A stretch of DNA of 12,518 nucleotides from Propionibacteriaceae bacterium (GTDB taxonomy: Bacteria > Actinomycetota > Actinomycetes > Propionibacteriales > Propionibacteriaceae), in NCBI GenBank assembly GCA_025923975.1, contig JAICEV010000057.1, positions 1 to 12,518 on the forward strand, given 5' to 3'. Within the stretch, counting starts at the first letter, position 1, and the number at the start of each line of letters is the position of its first letter. The position numbers were made by a program, and so were the translations under genes. Below, in pieces: positions 6,308 through 12,518 of this stretch. The notes under the pieces are model-generated. The model was not told the DNA's origin, did not search any database, and saw nothing but the letters and a program-made list of their open reading frames with translations.

Positions 6308-7105
6308 ATGACGACACTGCAGGTGGGCGGACATGGTGATCAGCTGGACCCGATTGCCGAGGCCGCGGCGCGGGGAGCGACCCTGGCACAGTTCTTTCTG
6401 GGTGACCCGCAGGCGTGGAAGGGCCCAGAGATCAGATACGCGGGCGGCGCCGCTGCGCTCAAGGCTGCAGCTCAGGAGGCCGGCATCACGCTGTATGTGC
6501 ACTCGCCGTACGTGCTGAATGTGGCCACCACTAATAACCGGATTCGTATCCCCAGCCGGAAGTTCCTGCAGCAATACGTGGACGCTGCCGCCGAGATCGG
6601 GGCGGCAGCGGTGATCGTGCACGGCGGGCACGTATTGAAGAACGATGATCCGGCGATCGGCTTCGACAACTGGCGTAAGTGCATCGACATGCTGGACTTG
6701 CGAGTCCCGCTGCTGATCGAGAACACAGCCGGCGGCGACAATGCCATGGCTCGTCGTCTCGAGCGGATCGCCCGACTGTGGGACGCGATCGGTCAGGCCA
6801 AGGGAGGCGACACGATCGGCTTCTGCCTCGACACGTGCCACGCCCACGCGGGCGGTGAGGAACTGGTCGGCCTGGTTGATCGGGTCAAGGCCATCACCGG
6901 CCGGATCGACCTGGTGCACGCCAACGACTCGCGCGACGCCTTTGACTCCGGTGCTGATCGACACGCCAACTTCGGCGACGGCGAGGTCGGCACTGAGGCG
7001 CTAGCCGAGGTGGTGCGTACGGCGTCGGTCCCCGTCGTCGTGGAGACACCGGGTGGCCGAGAGGGTCAGGGCGCCGACATCACCTGGCTAAAGGAGAACG
7101 TCTAA
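6308..7105 (+). CDS. nfo: Endonuclease IV (AP endonuclease, sugar-phosphate isomerase-like TIM barrel)
   Basis: The 265-aa product cleaves DNA 5' to abasic sites in base excision repair. All nine metal ligands known from E. coli Nfo can be placed: H65 (YVHSPYVLN), H105 (VIVHGGH), E138 (LLIENTAGG), D175 and H178 (CLDTCHAH), H204 (LVHANDS), D217 and H219 (DRHANFG), and E246 (VVETPG). The GVG-type end motif is present as NFGDGEVG. Length is slightly below the usual 280 or so, as in many actinobacterial forms that open GGHGDQLDPIAEAAARGA. ATG 6308 was chosen because it begins right before this conserved strand; the longer in-frame ORF from 6152 would cover the tetO-like site and the divergent TetR start. 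The gene seems single, ending in a strong hairpin. Whether the TetR regulator affects it is unknown. It could also be a non-DNA sugar isomerase relative, but the full ligand set argues for a nuclease. Confidence 0.9.
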   Translation: MTTLQVGGHGDQLDPIAEAAARGATLAQFFLGDPQAWKGPEIRYAGGAAALKAAAQEAGITLYVHSPYVLNVATTNNRIRIPSRKFLQQYVDAAAEIGAAAVIVHGGHVLKNDDPAIGFDNWRKCIDMLDLRVPLLIENTAGGDNAMARRLERIARLWDAIGQAKGGDTIGFCLDTCHAHAGGEELVGLVDRVKAITGRIDLVHANDSRDAFDSGADRHANFGDGEVGTEALAEVVRTASVPVVVETPGGREGQGADITWLKENV

Positions 7106-7113
7106 CTTCCGAG

Positions 7114-7157
7114 TTGTCAGCGTCGGTGGCTGCTCTGACGACCACGGACGCTGACAA
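7114..7157. terminator. Bidirectional hairpin between convergent genes
   Basis: TTGTCAGCGTC (7114-7124) pairs perfectly with GACGCTGACAA (7147-7157). A single G-G mismatch is followed by 4 more pairs (GTGG/CCAC), leaving a 12-base loop. It fills the 64-base gap between the endonuclease IV stop (7105) and the exporter permease stop (7170). No T-run follows on either strand, which is usual for actinobacterial terminators. It probably serves both genes. Confidence 0.7.
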
Positions 7158-7169
7158 GTCGGCTCGTGA

Positions 7170-7937
7170 TCAGGTGGTGCTACGAGCGACCTGCTTGACA
7201 CCAACCCAGAGGCCGACAGCGCAGGTGAGCACCGCCGCGAGCACGGCCCATCCGATGGCTGGATCGCTGAAGGAACCGGAGAACAGCGCCCGCTCCGCGT
7301 CCACGATGTAGGTCAGCGGGTTGAACATGCCGAGCACCTGGATCCACCGCGGCCCTGCCTCCAGCGGCAGCATCATCCCCGACAAGATCAACAGCGGGAA
7401 CAGCAGCGACTGCTGTACCGCCCAGAACATCCATTCCCGCTTGCGCGCTGCGATGGCCAGCGCATTGGAGAACGCGCCCATACCCACTCCGAAGACGCCG
7501 AGTAATAGCAGCCCAGCCAGTACGTGTACCGGGTAGAGCTTGAATCCGAACGGGATGGACACCAAGACCACCAGCGCGGCCTGAACGATGAGCGGCGCCA
7601 GCTCTTTTAAGGCCTTGCCGATCAAGATCGAGGAGCGGTGCAGCGGACTCGCGAGTATCCGCTCATAGGAACCAGTCATGATCTCGAACAGCAGGTTCGA
7701 ACCGGTGGCGCTTGTGCCAAACAAGCAGATCATCACGATCACTCCCGGCAAGAACCATTGCAGCGGGGAGGCGCCGCCAATTGCGGCCGGATCCACTGAT
7801 CCAGCCAGCAGCGGGCCAAAGAGTCCAAGAAACACGAGCGGCTGGACCAGGGAGAAGATCACCGAGAAGGGGTCGCGAAGTACCAGCGACATCTCACGCT
7901 GAAAAACAGCTCGGGTATCTGCAACCATGGCGCTCAT
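7170..7937 (-). CDS. ABC-2 type exporter permease, DrrB-like
   Basis: The 255-aa product is an integral membrane protein with six predicted helices, at about residues 26-46, 61-80, 113-131, 136-158, 172-193 and 228-247. It begins VADTRAVFQREMSLVLRDPFSV, typical of ABC2_membrane permeases. FEIMTGSYERILASPLHRSSILIGK between helices 2 and 3 is the conserved coupling region (ER.L.SPL.R). LLILSGMMLPLEAGPRWIQ and FNPLTYIVDAERAL are the usual ends. It should pair with the ATPase encoded just upstream as a homodimer or heterodimer that exports drugs, lipids or similar compounds. ATG 7937 overlaps the ATPase stop by 4 bases (7934-7937), so the two are translationally coupled. The substrate is not predictable from sequence. 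Confidence 0.9.
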   Translation of the reverse strand: MSAMVADTRAVFQREMSLVLRDPFSVIFSLVQPLVFLGLFGPLLAGSVDPAAIGGASPLQWFLPGVIVMICLFGTSATGSNLLFEIMTGSYERILASPLHRSSILIGKALKELAPLIVQAALVVLVSIPFGFKLYPVHVLAGLLLLGVFGVGMGAFSNALAIAARKREWMFWAVQQSLLFPLLILSGMMLPLEAGPRWIQVLGMFNPLTYIVDAERALFSGSFSDPAIGWAVLAAVLTCAVGLWVGVKQVARSTT

Positions 7938-8902
7938 ACGGCCACCTCACTTTCCTCGCGCAGGCTTCGGCCGGTCAGACTGAGGAAGACGTCATCCAGC
8001 GTTGGCACCCGGACATCGGCCGCTCTTACGTCGACTCCGACATGATCAAGTTCCCGTAGTAGCCAGGGCAGCATACGCGTACCTTGATCAAACCGTCCCG
8101 CGATCGTCACCTCCCGCGATCCGTTGGAGGTGGTCAGATCGCTGCCGCGAGTAGCAACCACGGCCGATGCGGCAGCAAGATCGCTGCCGTCGACCGTCAC
8201 TGCGATCCGGTCACCGGCGAGCGTCGCCTTGAGATTGGCCGCAGTGTCGTTGGCAATGATCTCACCATGATCAATAACCAGCACCCGCTCGGCGTGGAAG
8301 TCGGCTTCCTCGAGGTAATGGGTGGTCAGCACGATGGTGGTCTCCTGACGATCGCGCAGCGCATCGATGTGTTCCCATAGATTGGCCCGATTGTGCGGAT
8401 CCATTCCGGTGGAAGGCTCATCGAGGAAGAGCAGCCCAGGCCTGTGCATCAGGCCCAGGGCGATATCCAGCCTGCGGCGCTGACCACCGGACAACGTGCT
8501 GACCCGCCGCTTCTCCAGTGAGGTGAGGTCAAGGGTCTTGGTCAGCTCCTTGGCCCGAGTGTGCGAGTCCGAGGCGTTCATCCCGTAAAACCGGCCCTGC
8601 GTGACCAACTCGTCCATGACTCGAAAGCCGTGCCCGGCGCCGTCACCTTGCCCGATGTAGCCGATCCGCGAGCGCACTAGCGCCGGCTCGGTGGTAATGC
8701 TCGCCCCTGCCACCCAGGCCTTGCCCGAGGTTGGCGGTAGCAGGGTGGTCAGCATCCGCAAAGTCGTGGACTTTCCGGCGCCGTTGGGACCGAGGAAGGC
8801 CACCAGCTCCCCCGCAGCGACGTCGATGTCGACCCCCTTGACCGCCTCGATGGTTTCCTTCTTGCTGACAAAATGCCTAGTCAGCCGCTCTGTGTGGATC
8901 AT
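7934..8902 (-). CDS. ABC exporter ATP-binding protein, DrrA-like
   Basis: The 322-aa product powers the exporter. Visible motifs are Walker A GPNGAGKST (residues 38-46), Q-loop Q85 in GYIGQGD, signature LSGGQRRRLDIALGL (137-151), Walker B LLFLDEPSTGMD (157-168), and switch His195 in VLTTHYLEEAD. The C-terminal extension (about 225-313) ends VPTLDDVFLSLTGRS, as in DrrA-type daunorubicin-resistance ATPases. ATG 8902 is chosen because MIHTERLTRHF is the family's start and a purine-rich AGGAAGGGGG ends close upstream. A GTG at 9028 in the same frame would add 42 Arg-rich residues with no ribosome binding site. The gene is divergent from a TetR regulator, the usual arrangement for an inducible efflux pump. 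The substrate is unknown. Confidence 0.92.
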   Translation of the reverse strand: MIHTERLTRHFVSKKETIEAVKGVDIDVAAGELVAFLGPNGAGKSTTLRMLTTLLPPTSGKAWVAGASITTEPALVRSRIGYIGQGDGAGHGFRVMDELVTQGRFYGMNASDSHTRAKELTKTLDLTSLEKRRVSTLSGGQRRRLDIALGLMHRPGLLFLDEPSTGMDPHNRANLWEHIDALRDRQETTIVLTTHYLEEADFHAERVLVIDHGEIIANDTAANLKATLAGDRIAVTVDGSDLAAASAVVATRGSDLTTSNGSREVTIAGRFDQGTRMLPWLLRELDHVGVDVRAADVRVPTLDDVFLSLTGRSLREESEVAV

Positions 8903-9074
8903 CCCTGCCCCCTTCCTGGGGCGTTCGCGCATCGCGCGTGGAAGCCGACGGTGTCGTCGCTCTTCGCGAACACAGCCATTACGCAAGGGCAATCGCCCGC
9001 AAGGGTGTCCGCTCAGTCGCTCCTTCACTCGTCGGCGCGCGATTTCCGACGCTCACGCCCCTTTCCGACTTCAA
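8903..9074 (-). other. Long untranslated leader region of the ABC exporter operon
   Basis: The divergent gap between the ATPase start and the second TetR start is 265 bases. The likely promoter lies near 9090-9110, so the exporter mRNA would carry a leader of about 190 bases. This stretch is GC-rich and contains a direct repeat CGCAAGGG at 8982-8989 and 8998-9005 (16-base period), plus short stems such as GTCGG/CCGAC. The ATPase frame is open through 8903-9028 but the sequence there is Arg-rich and not protein-like. I see no known riboswitch or attenuator. Confidence 0.3.
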
Positions 9075-9118
9075 CTCCGTACGCCGTACTGGATTAGAAT
9101 AGCATACACTGTACGGAG
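9075..9118. promoter_or_regulatory. Divergent promoter and operator region of the exporter and its TetR gene
   Basis: This AT-richer stretch holds TAGAAT (9095-9100, plus), which matches TATAAT at five of six positions. On the minus strand it holds TATTCT (9096-9101) and TATGCT (9101-9106). TACACTGTA (9105-9113) is a perfect 9-base palindrome with a central C, a plausible TetR site at the plus-strand start point. Three CCGTAC units surround it: 9077-9082 and 9084-9089 in direct order, and inverted as GTACGG at 9111-9116. The outer CTCCGTAC and GTACGGAG (9075-9082, 9111-9118) form an 8-bp inverted repeat with a 28-base spacer. The regulator likely represses both directions from here. Confidence 0.55.
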
Positions 9119-9155
9119 ATAAGGCCATCACAAGCCACTGACATTTTTTCGAGCG

Positions 9156-9160
9156 AGGAA
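9156..9160 (+). promoter_or_regulatory. Ribosome binding site (AGGAA) for the second TetR gene
   Basis: AGGAA ends 7 bases before GTG 9168 and decides the start. It gives the 273-aa form with its N-terminal extension rather than a shorter one beginning at the HTH. Confidence 0.6.
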
Positions 9161-9167
9161 TGCAAGC

Positions 9168-9989
9168 GTGACCGAGCCGACTACGCAGCGAGACCGACGC
9201 ATCGACGGCAGAGGGTCTGCGGAGGACCGATCCGATGACCAGCCGGGAACACCCGAAGGTCGTCGAGTTGTCGAACTCCTCTGGGCGCCTGCGCCACAGA
9301 GTCCCGTACGCGGCCCGAAACCGCGCATCAGCCTTCCCGACGTTATTGCCGCAGGCGTGGCAATCGCCGACACCGAGGGCATGGCGGCATTGTCCATGCG
9401 GAAAGTGGCAAACCATCTCGGAGTGGGCGTCATGTCGCTCTATACCTACGTGCCGGGCCGTTCCGAGCTGGTCGAACTCATGATCGATCGCGTCTACGGC
9501 GAGCACGCCTTGCCTAGTCCAGAACTGCCCTGGCAGCAACGAGTCGAACAATGGGCTCGCGAGACCTGGCGGATTTACGACGCCCACCCGTGGCTGCTGG
9601 ACTACAACATGGCGCGGCTTCCGGTCGGACCACACGTGCTCGATGTCTCGGAGGCGCTCTACGCCGCGTTGCTCGCCGCCGGATTCAGTGGCGCGGAAAA
9701 CGTCGCTATTTCCAATCTCATCCAGTGGCAACTATTGGGGGCGGCGCGTTCCATGATCAGTGACGCCGACGAGGCGCGACATACCGGAGTCTCCGCCGAG
9801 GCCTACTGGGATTCCCGCGCCAGCTTCTGGGAGAGCTATTTCGATTGGAACCGTTATCCAACCATGGCCGCCATCTGGGAGGCCGGCGGCTTCGACGATC
9901 CGGCGGGCTGGGACTTCGAGCGGATGCTGGACCGGCTGCTCACCGGTATCGAACAGTCGTCCGCAGTCAGCCGGGAGCCTGGAACCTGA
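9168..9989 (+). CDS. TetR-family regulator of the divergent ABC exporter (TetR_C-type ligand domain)
   Basis: The 273-aa product has a polar extension of about 50 residues, including VVELLWAPAPQSPVRGPKP, which is common in this subfamily. The HTH lies at about 55-103 (LPDVIAAGVAIADTEGMAALSMRKVANHLGV as the first part, recognition helix VGVMSLYTYVPGRSEL). The C-terminal half, with WRIYDAHPWLLDYNM, fits the TetR_C (PF02909) ligand-binding domain found in many efflux-pump repressors. GTG 9168 has AGGAA 7 bases upstream. The gene is divergent from the exporter ATPase, and a TACACTGTA palindrome lies at the likely transcription start. Autorepression and induction by an exporter substrate are therefore likely but inferred. 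Its last 23 bases overlap the convergent kinase gene. Confidence 0.88.
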   Translation: MTEPTTQRDRRIDGRGSAEDRSDDQPGTPEGRRVVELLWAPAPQSPVRGPKPRISLPDVIAAGVAIADTEGMAALSMRKVANHLGVGVMSLYTYVPGRSELVELMIDRVYGEHALPSPELPWQQRVEQWARETWRIYDAHPWLLDYNMARLPVGPHVLDVSEALYAALLAAGFSGAENVAISNLIQWQLLGAARSMISDADEARHTGVSAEAYWDSRASFWESYFDWNRYPTMAAIWEAGGFDDPAGWDFERMLDRLLTGIEQSSAVSREPGT

Positions 9990-11463
9990 GCGCCCCAGTG
10001 CGCTCACCGCGTCCGATAATGCAGCGGAAGTAGTACTCGTCAGGCTGCTGCGGGCCAAGCACAAAGATCTCCCAGTCCGATCGGCGATCTCGGGAGCGCA
10101 ACATCGAGTTGGCGATCTCCTTGGTACACACCCGACGGATATGGGCGTCCGATTCCAGCTGGGACTGCCGACGGAGCTCATAAGTAAGCCGGCCAGCAAT
10201 AAAGGTCTGGTACACGTGCGGCTGATCACATACCTGCGGGGTCGCCTGCATCGGGATATCGGAAAGCGCAAGTATCCCTGCCCAACACTCCGGCCGGGAT
10301 GCGCAGTAGGTATCCATACCGAGGTGCTCGGTGCAGTCGATGAATCCCGCTGGTATCACGACCGGAGTTCCGGCCGGACTAGCTGTGCTTGACGTTGCAG
10401 GCGGCGTCGGCGTCGGCGAAGCGGTCGGCTCATCCCGCGAAAAGAGGTTCACAAGGACGATTCCTGACGCGATTGCGATTATCACCGCACCGACGGCCAG
10501 GATTATCAGCCCGCGATGCTCCCACCTGCGCTCACCCTTAGCGGTGGCCGGCTCAGCCTCGGCGGCGACCGGATCCTCAGTGGCAGGAGGCGGCGAAGGT
10601 TGGTCAGAGGTGGCTTCCAACGGCCGCGGCGCCAGCTTGGTCGACAGAGTCAGCGCCGCAAGTTGATCACGAAATTGCGAAGCAGTCGGCCGGTCTTCCG
10701 GATTCTCGGCCATGGCACGCAGCAGTACGTCCATGAAGGCCTTGTCGACTCCGGGAATGCGCCTGATCGGAGCCCTCTGCCGCTTGATCAATTCCGGAAT
10801 GCTGGGCGTCTCGGTGGTATCCGACCAGCGCGGAGCGTGACCGCTGAGCACGGCGTACAGCGTGGCAGCGAGCGAATAGACGTCGGCGTATTCGGTCAAC
10901 GGCTTCTTGGCGAAGACCTCTGGCGGCGCGTACGCCGGGGTGATCGCCTCCACGGTTTCGCTCAGCGGTGTATCGGGATCGATCAGCGCGGCCAGCCCGA
11001 AGTCAGCCAGGCCGGCGTTGTTGTATGCGTCGATCAAGATGTTGGCTGGCTTGACGTCCCGATGCAGCACGCCCAGCAGGTGGGCTGCAGCGAGCGCGTC
11101 CGCGATCCGCACGCCCACGTCGCGTACCCGGCGCTGGCTCGGTCGCGGATCTTGGGTCATCCACCGCGTCAACGAGCCACCGGGACACAGTTCCATCACC
11201 AAGAATGGCCGATCGTCGCCGAGCAACCCAGCGTCGTGGACCGTGACAATGCCCGGGTGCCCCGACATTCGGCCCGCAGCACCCGCCTCACGCAGGAAGC
11301 GCCGCTGTTCAGCTTCGGTGTCGAGCTTGCGTTCGTCGACCTTGACAGCGACCAACCGGTTCAGGGACTCCTGCCGAGCTTGCCAGACGATCGCGAAGCC
11401 GCCACGAGCGATCGCGCGCCAATCCGCCATACCAGGAATCTCTGGTGGAACGGGGGCAGCCAC
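9967..11463 (-). CDS. Membrane-anchored Ser/Thr protein kinase with six-Cys outer domain
   Basis: From GTG 11463 the product has 498 aa; TTG 11472 is an alternative start 3 codons earlier. The kinase domain (about 10-275) has a loop ARGGFAIVW with Ala for two of the three usual Gly, lysine K41 (VAVKV), αC Glu E59, catalytic HRDVKPANIL (D136), DFG at 154-156, TPAYAPPE at the activation end, and DVYSLAATLYAVL. It looks active. A Pro/Ala/Glu linker leads to one membrane helix at about 318-340 and a Thr/Pro stalk. The outer domain has six Cys (377, 387, 393, 412, 446, 481). The pattern C-x2-PH ... C ... W ... C resembles septum-formation-type domains (PF13845), by eye only. GTG 11463 is preferred because TATCTT ends 7 bases upstream. 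It is divergent from pta and overlaps the convergent TetR gene by 23 bases. Confidence 0.88.
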   Translation of the reverse strand: MAAPVPPEIPGMADWRAIARGGFAIVWQARQESLNRLVAVKVDERKLDTEAEQRRFLREAGAAGRMSGHPGIVTVHDAGLLGDDRPFLVMELCPGGSLTRWMTQDPRPSQRRVRDVGVRIADALAAAHLLGVLHRDVKPANILIDAYNNAGLADFGLAALIDPDTPLSETVEAITPAYAPPEVFAKKPLTEYADVYSLAATLYAVLSGHAPRWSDTTETPSIPELIKRQRAPIRRIPGVDKAFMDVLLRAMAENPEDRPTASQFRDQLAALTLSTKLAPRPLEATSDQPSPPPATEDPVAAEAEPATAKGERRWEHRGLIILAVGAVIIAIASGIVLVNLFSRDEPTASPTPTPPATSSTASPAGTPVVIPAGFIDCTEHLGMDTYCASRPECWAGILALSDIPMQATPQVCDQPHVYQTFIAGRLTYELRRQSQLESDAHIRRVCTKEIANSMLRSRDRRSDWEIFVLGPQQPDEYYFRCIIGRGERTGALRFQAPG

Positions 11464-11470
11464 GCGAACC

Positions 11471-11476
11471 AAGATA
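11471..11476 (-). promoter_or_regulatory. Candidate -10 box (TATCTT) for the kinase gene
   Basis: On the minus strand TATCTT fits TANNNT and ends 7 bases before GTG 11463. It would produce a leaderless message and supports GTG 11463 over TTG 11472, which the hexamer itself overlaps. Confidence 0.35.
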
Positions 11477-11508
11477 GTTCCGACTCCGCCGCCCCGAAGC
11501 GTTAGACC

Positions 11509-11533
11509 ACGTCAGATGCCGATAACGTCAGAT
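11509..11533 (+). repeat. Direct repeat ACGTCAGAT x2, possible operator
   Basis: ACGTCAGAT occurs at 11509-11517 and again, perfectly, at 11525-11533 (16-base period), with GCCGATA between. The second copy overlaps the proposed pta -10 box and start point. Two copies on the same face-to-face spacing in a 72-base divergent gap suggest a binding site, but no regulator is identified. Confidence 0.45.
11523..11528 (+). promoter_or_regulatory. Candidate -10 box (TAACGT) for pta
   Basis: TAACGT fits TANNNT and ends 7 bases before GTG 11536. No Shine-Dalgarno sequence precedes this GTG, so a leaderless mRNA is likely. Confidence 0.4.
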
Positions 11534-11535
11534 TC

Positions 11536-12518
11536 GTGAGTCGCAGCGTCTATATCGCAGCGCCGGAGGGTCTCACCGGGAAGTCGGCAGTAGCGCTTGG
11601 ACTGCTCGATGCACTAACCCGCGAAGTGGGCTCAGTCGGCGTATTCCGGCCGCTGACGACATCTGGCTCCCGGAGCGATGAGCTAGACCTCACAGTTGAT
11701 CTTCTAGTGAATCAACCCGGCATCTCGCAGTCCTATCAGGAGGCCCTCGGCGTTACTTACGACGCGGCCCGCGCGAATGCCGATGAGGCCATGCATGTCA
11801 TCGTTGAGCGTTTTGGGCAGCTCACCGACCGATTTGACGTGATCTTGGTCGTGGGCTCGGACTACACCGACGTGGGGAGCGGCACTGAGTTGTCTTTCAA
11901 TGGCAAGATCGCCGCCAATCTTGGGTCACCGGTCGTGCTGGTAGTGCATGGCCGGGAGCGCAGCCCGGAGCAGGTCCGGGCCGCCGCCGCCAGCGCGATC
12001 GCGGAACTGCGGGCCAACCACGCGCAGACGGTAGCGGTGATCGCGAACCGCGTTGCTGAAGACGCCGCCGATGCGATTCGAAAGGCACTTGCCGATCTAC
12101 CAGATGTCGTGTCAGCCGCTATCCCTGAGAGCCCACTGCTCTCGGCGCCGACATTCCGGGCCCTGGTGGAAGCCGCCGACGGCGAGCTGGTGCTGGGCAG
12201 CCATGCCTGGATGGATCGGGAAGCCTTGAACGTGATCGTTGCGGCGATGAGCCTGCCACACGTCTTGGATCGCCTGGTACCAGATGTCGCGGTGATCGCA
12301 CCCAGCGACCGTACCGATCTGATCCCCGGTCTGATGCTCGCCCATCAGTCAGGCACCTTCCCGACACTTGCCGGGCTTTTGCTCACCGGTGGATATGAGA
12401 TTCCCGAGAGCATCCAGCGGCTGTCCGAAGGCGTGCAACAGGACCTGCCGATTGCCATGACCGACCTCGGCACCTTCACCACAGCGGAGCGGGTGATGCG
12501 AGTACGGGGCCCGATCAC
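11536..12518 (+). CDS. pta: Phosphate acetyltransferase, N-terminal part (cut by window edge)
   Basis: The open frame from GTG 11536 gives 327 codons and runs off the right edge. It begins MSRSVYIAAPEGLTGKSAVALGLLDAL, the P-loop-like start of the BioD/AAA_26-type N-terminal domain of long Pta proteins. FDVILVVGSDYTDVG, ELSFNGKIAANLGSPVVLVV and AVIANRV follow, as expected. The next part, with VLDRLVPDVAVIAPSDRTDLIPGLMLAH, is the DRTGG domain (here DRTDL), and LLLTGGYEIPESIQRL is also typical. The catalytic acetyltransferase domain would lie beyond the window. Pta interconverts acetyl-CoA and acetyl phosphate, usually together with acetate kinase (ackA), which may lie downstream. In mycobacteria a kinase gene, pknG, is near pta-ackA; here a different, membrane kinase is the divergent neighbour. 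Confidence 0.9.
   Translation, partial: MSRSVYIAAPEGLTGKSAVALGLLDALTREVGSVGVFRPLTTSGSRSDELDLTVDLLVNQPGISQSYQEALGVTYDAARANADEAMHVIVERFGQLTDRFDVILVVGSDYTDVGSGTELSFNGKIAANLGSPVVLVVHGRERSPEQVRAAAASAIAELRANHAQTVAVIANRVAEDAADAIRKALADLPDVVSAAIPESPLLSAPTFRALVEAADGELVLGSHAWMDREALNVIVAAMSLPHVLDRLVPDVAVIAPSDRTDLIPGLMLAHQSGTFPTLAGLLLTGGYEIPESIQRLSEGVQQDLPIAMTDLGTFTTAERVMRVRGPI

Noticed and set aside
8903..9028. ATPase extended to GTG 9028
   Set aside because: The extra 42 residues are Arg-rich and unlike DrrA-type N-termini, and there is no ribosome binding site; ATG 8902 has one.
10516..11505. Long plus-strand ORF opposite the kinase gene
   Set aside because: It is a shadow of a GC-rich kinase gene; its translation shows no domain while the minus strand has every kinase motif.

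Overview
The window is high-GC DNA that looks chromosomal and actinobacterial (Actinomycetota). Four things point there. One enzyme belongs to the mycothiol-dependent maleylpyruvate isomerase type. There is a LAL-type LuxR regulator. A Ser/Thr kinase has a membrane anchor and an outer domain. Many genes look leaderless, with a TANNNT -10 hexamer 6-8 bases before the start codon. No rRNA, tRNA, CRISPR, insertion sequence or phage gene was seen.

Layout. (1) Bases 1-150, minus strand: N-terminal 50 codons of a cut-off gene. (2) 208-2795, plus: a LAL regulator (AAA ATPase, TPR-like region, LuxR HTH) that is broken; the reading frame is lost near 2283-2298 and a middle piece appears missing. (3) 2874-3134, plus: small two-helix membrane protein of the DUF4190 type. 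(4) 3202-4251, plus: M48-type zinc metallopeptidase. (5) 6228 down to 4357, minus: an operon of a TetR regulator, a mycothiol-dependent DinB-like enzyme (4-base stop/start overlap) and a SnoaL-like ester cyclase broken by one in-frame TAA. (6) 6308-7105, plus: endonuclease IV, divergent from that TetR gene. (7) 8902 down to 7170, minus: a DrrA/DrrB-type ABC exporter pair, sharing a divergent promoter region with (8) 9168-9989, plus: a second TetR regulator. (9) 11463 down to 9967, minus: a membrane Ser/Thr kinase. (10) 11536 to the end, plus: the N-terminal part of phosphate acetyltransferase (pta), divergent from the kinase.

How the parts may work together. Two TetR genes each sit at a divergent promoter holding a palindrome. 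The first palindrome has the same core as the classical tetO2 operator, and its regulator carries a QPSLY recognition helix like the QPTLY helix of TetR(B). The second (TACACTGTA, flanked by CCGTAC repeats) probably lets the second TetR repress itself and the exporter. The kinase/pta intergenic region holds a 9-base direct repeat that overlaps the proposed pta -10 box.

Nothing here forms an obviously new multi-gene system. The strongest leads are the tetO-like operator with its matching recognition helix, the run of leaderless promoter geometries, and two broken genes within about 2.4 kb of each other.
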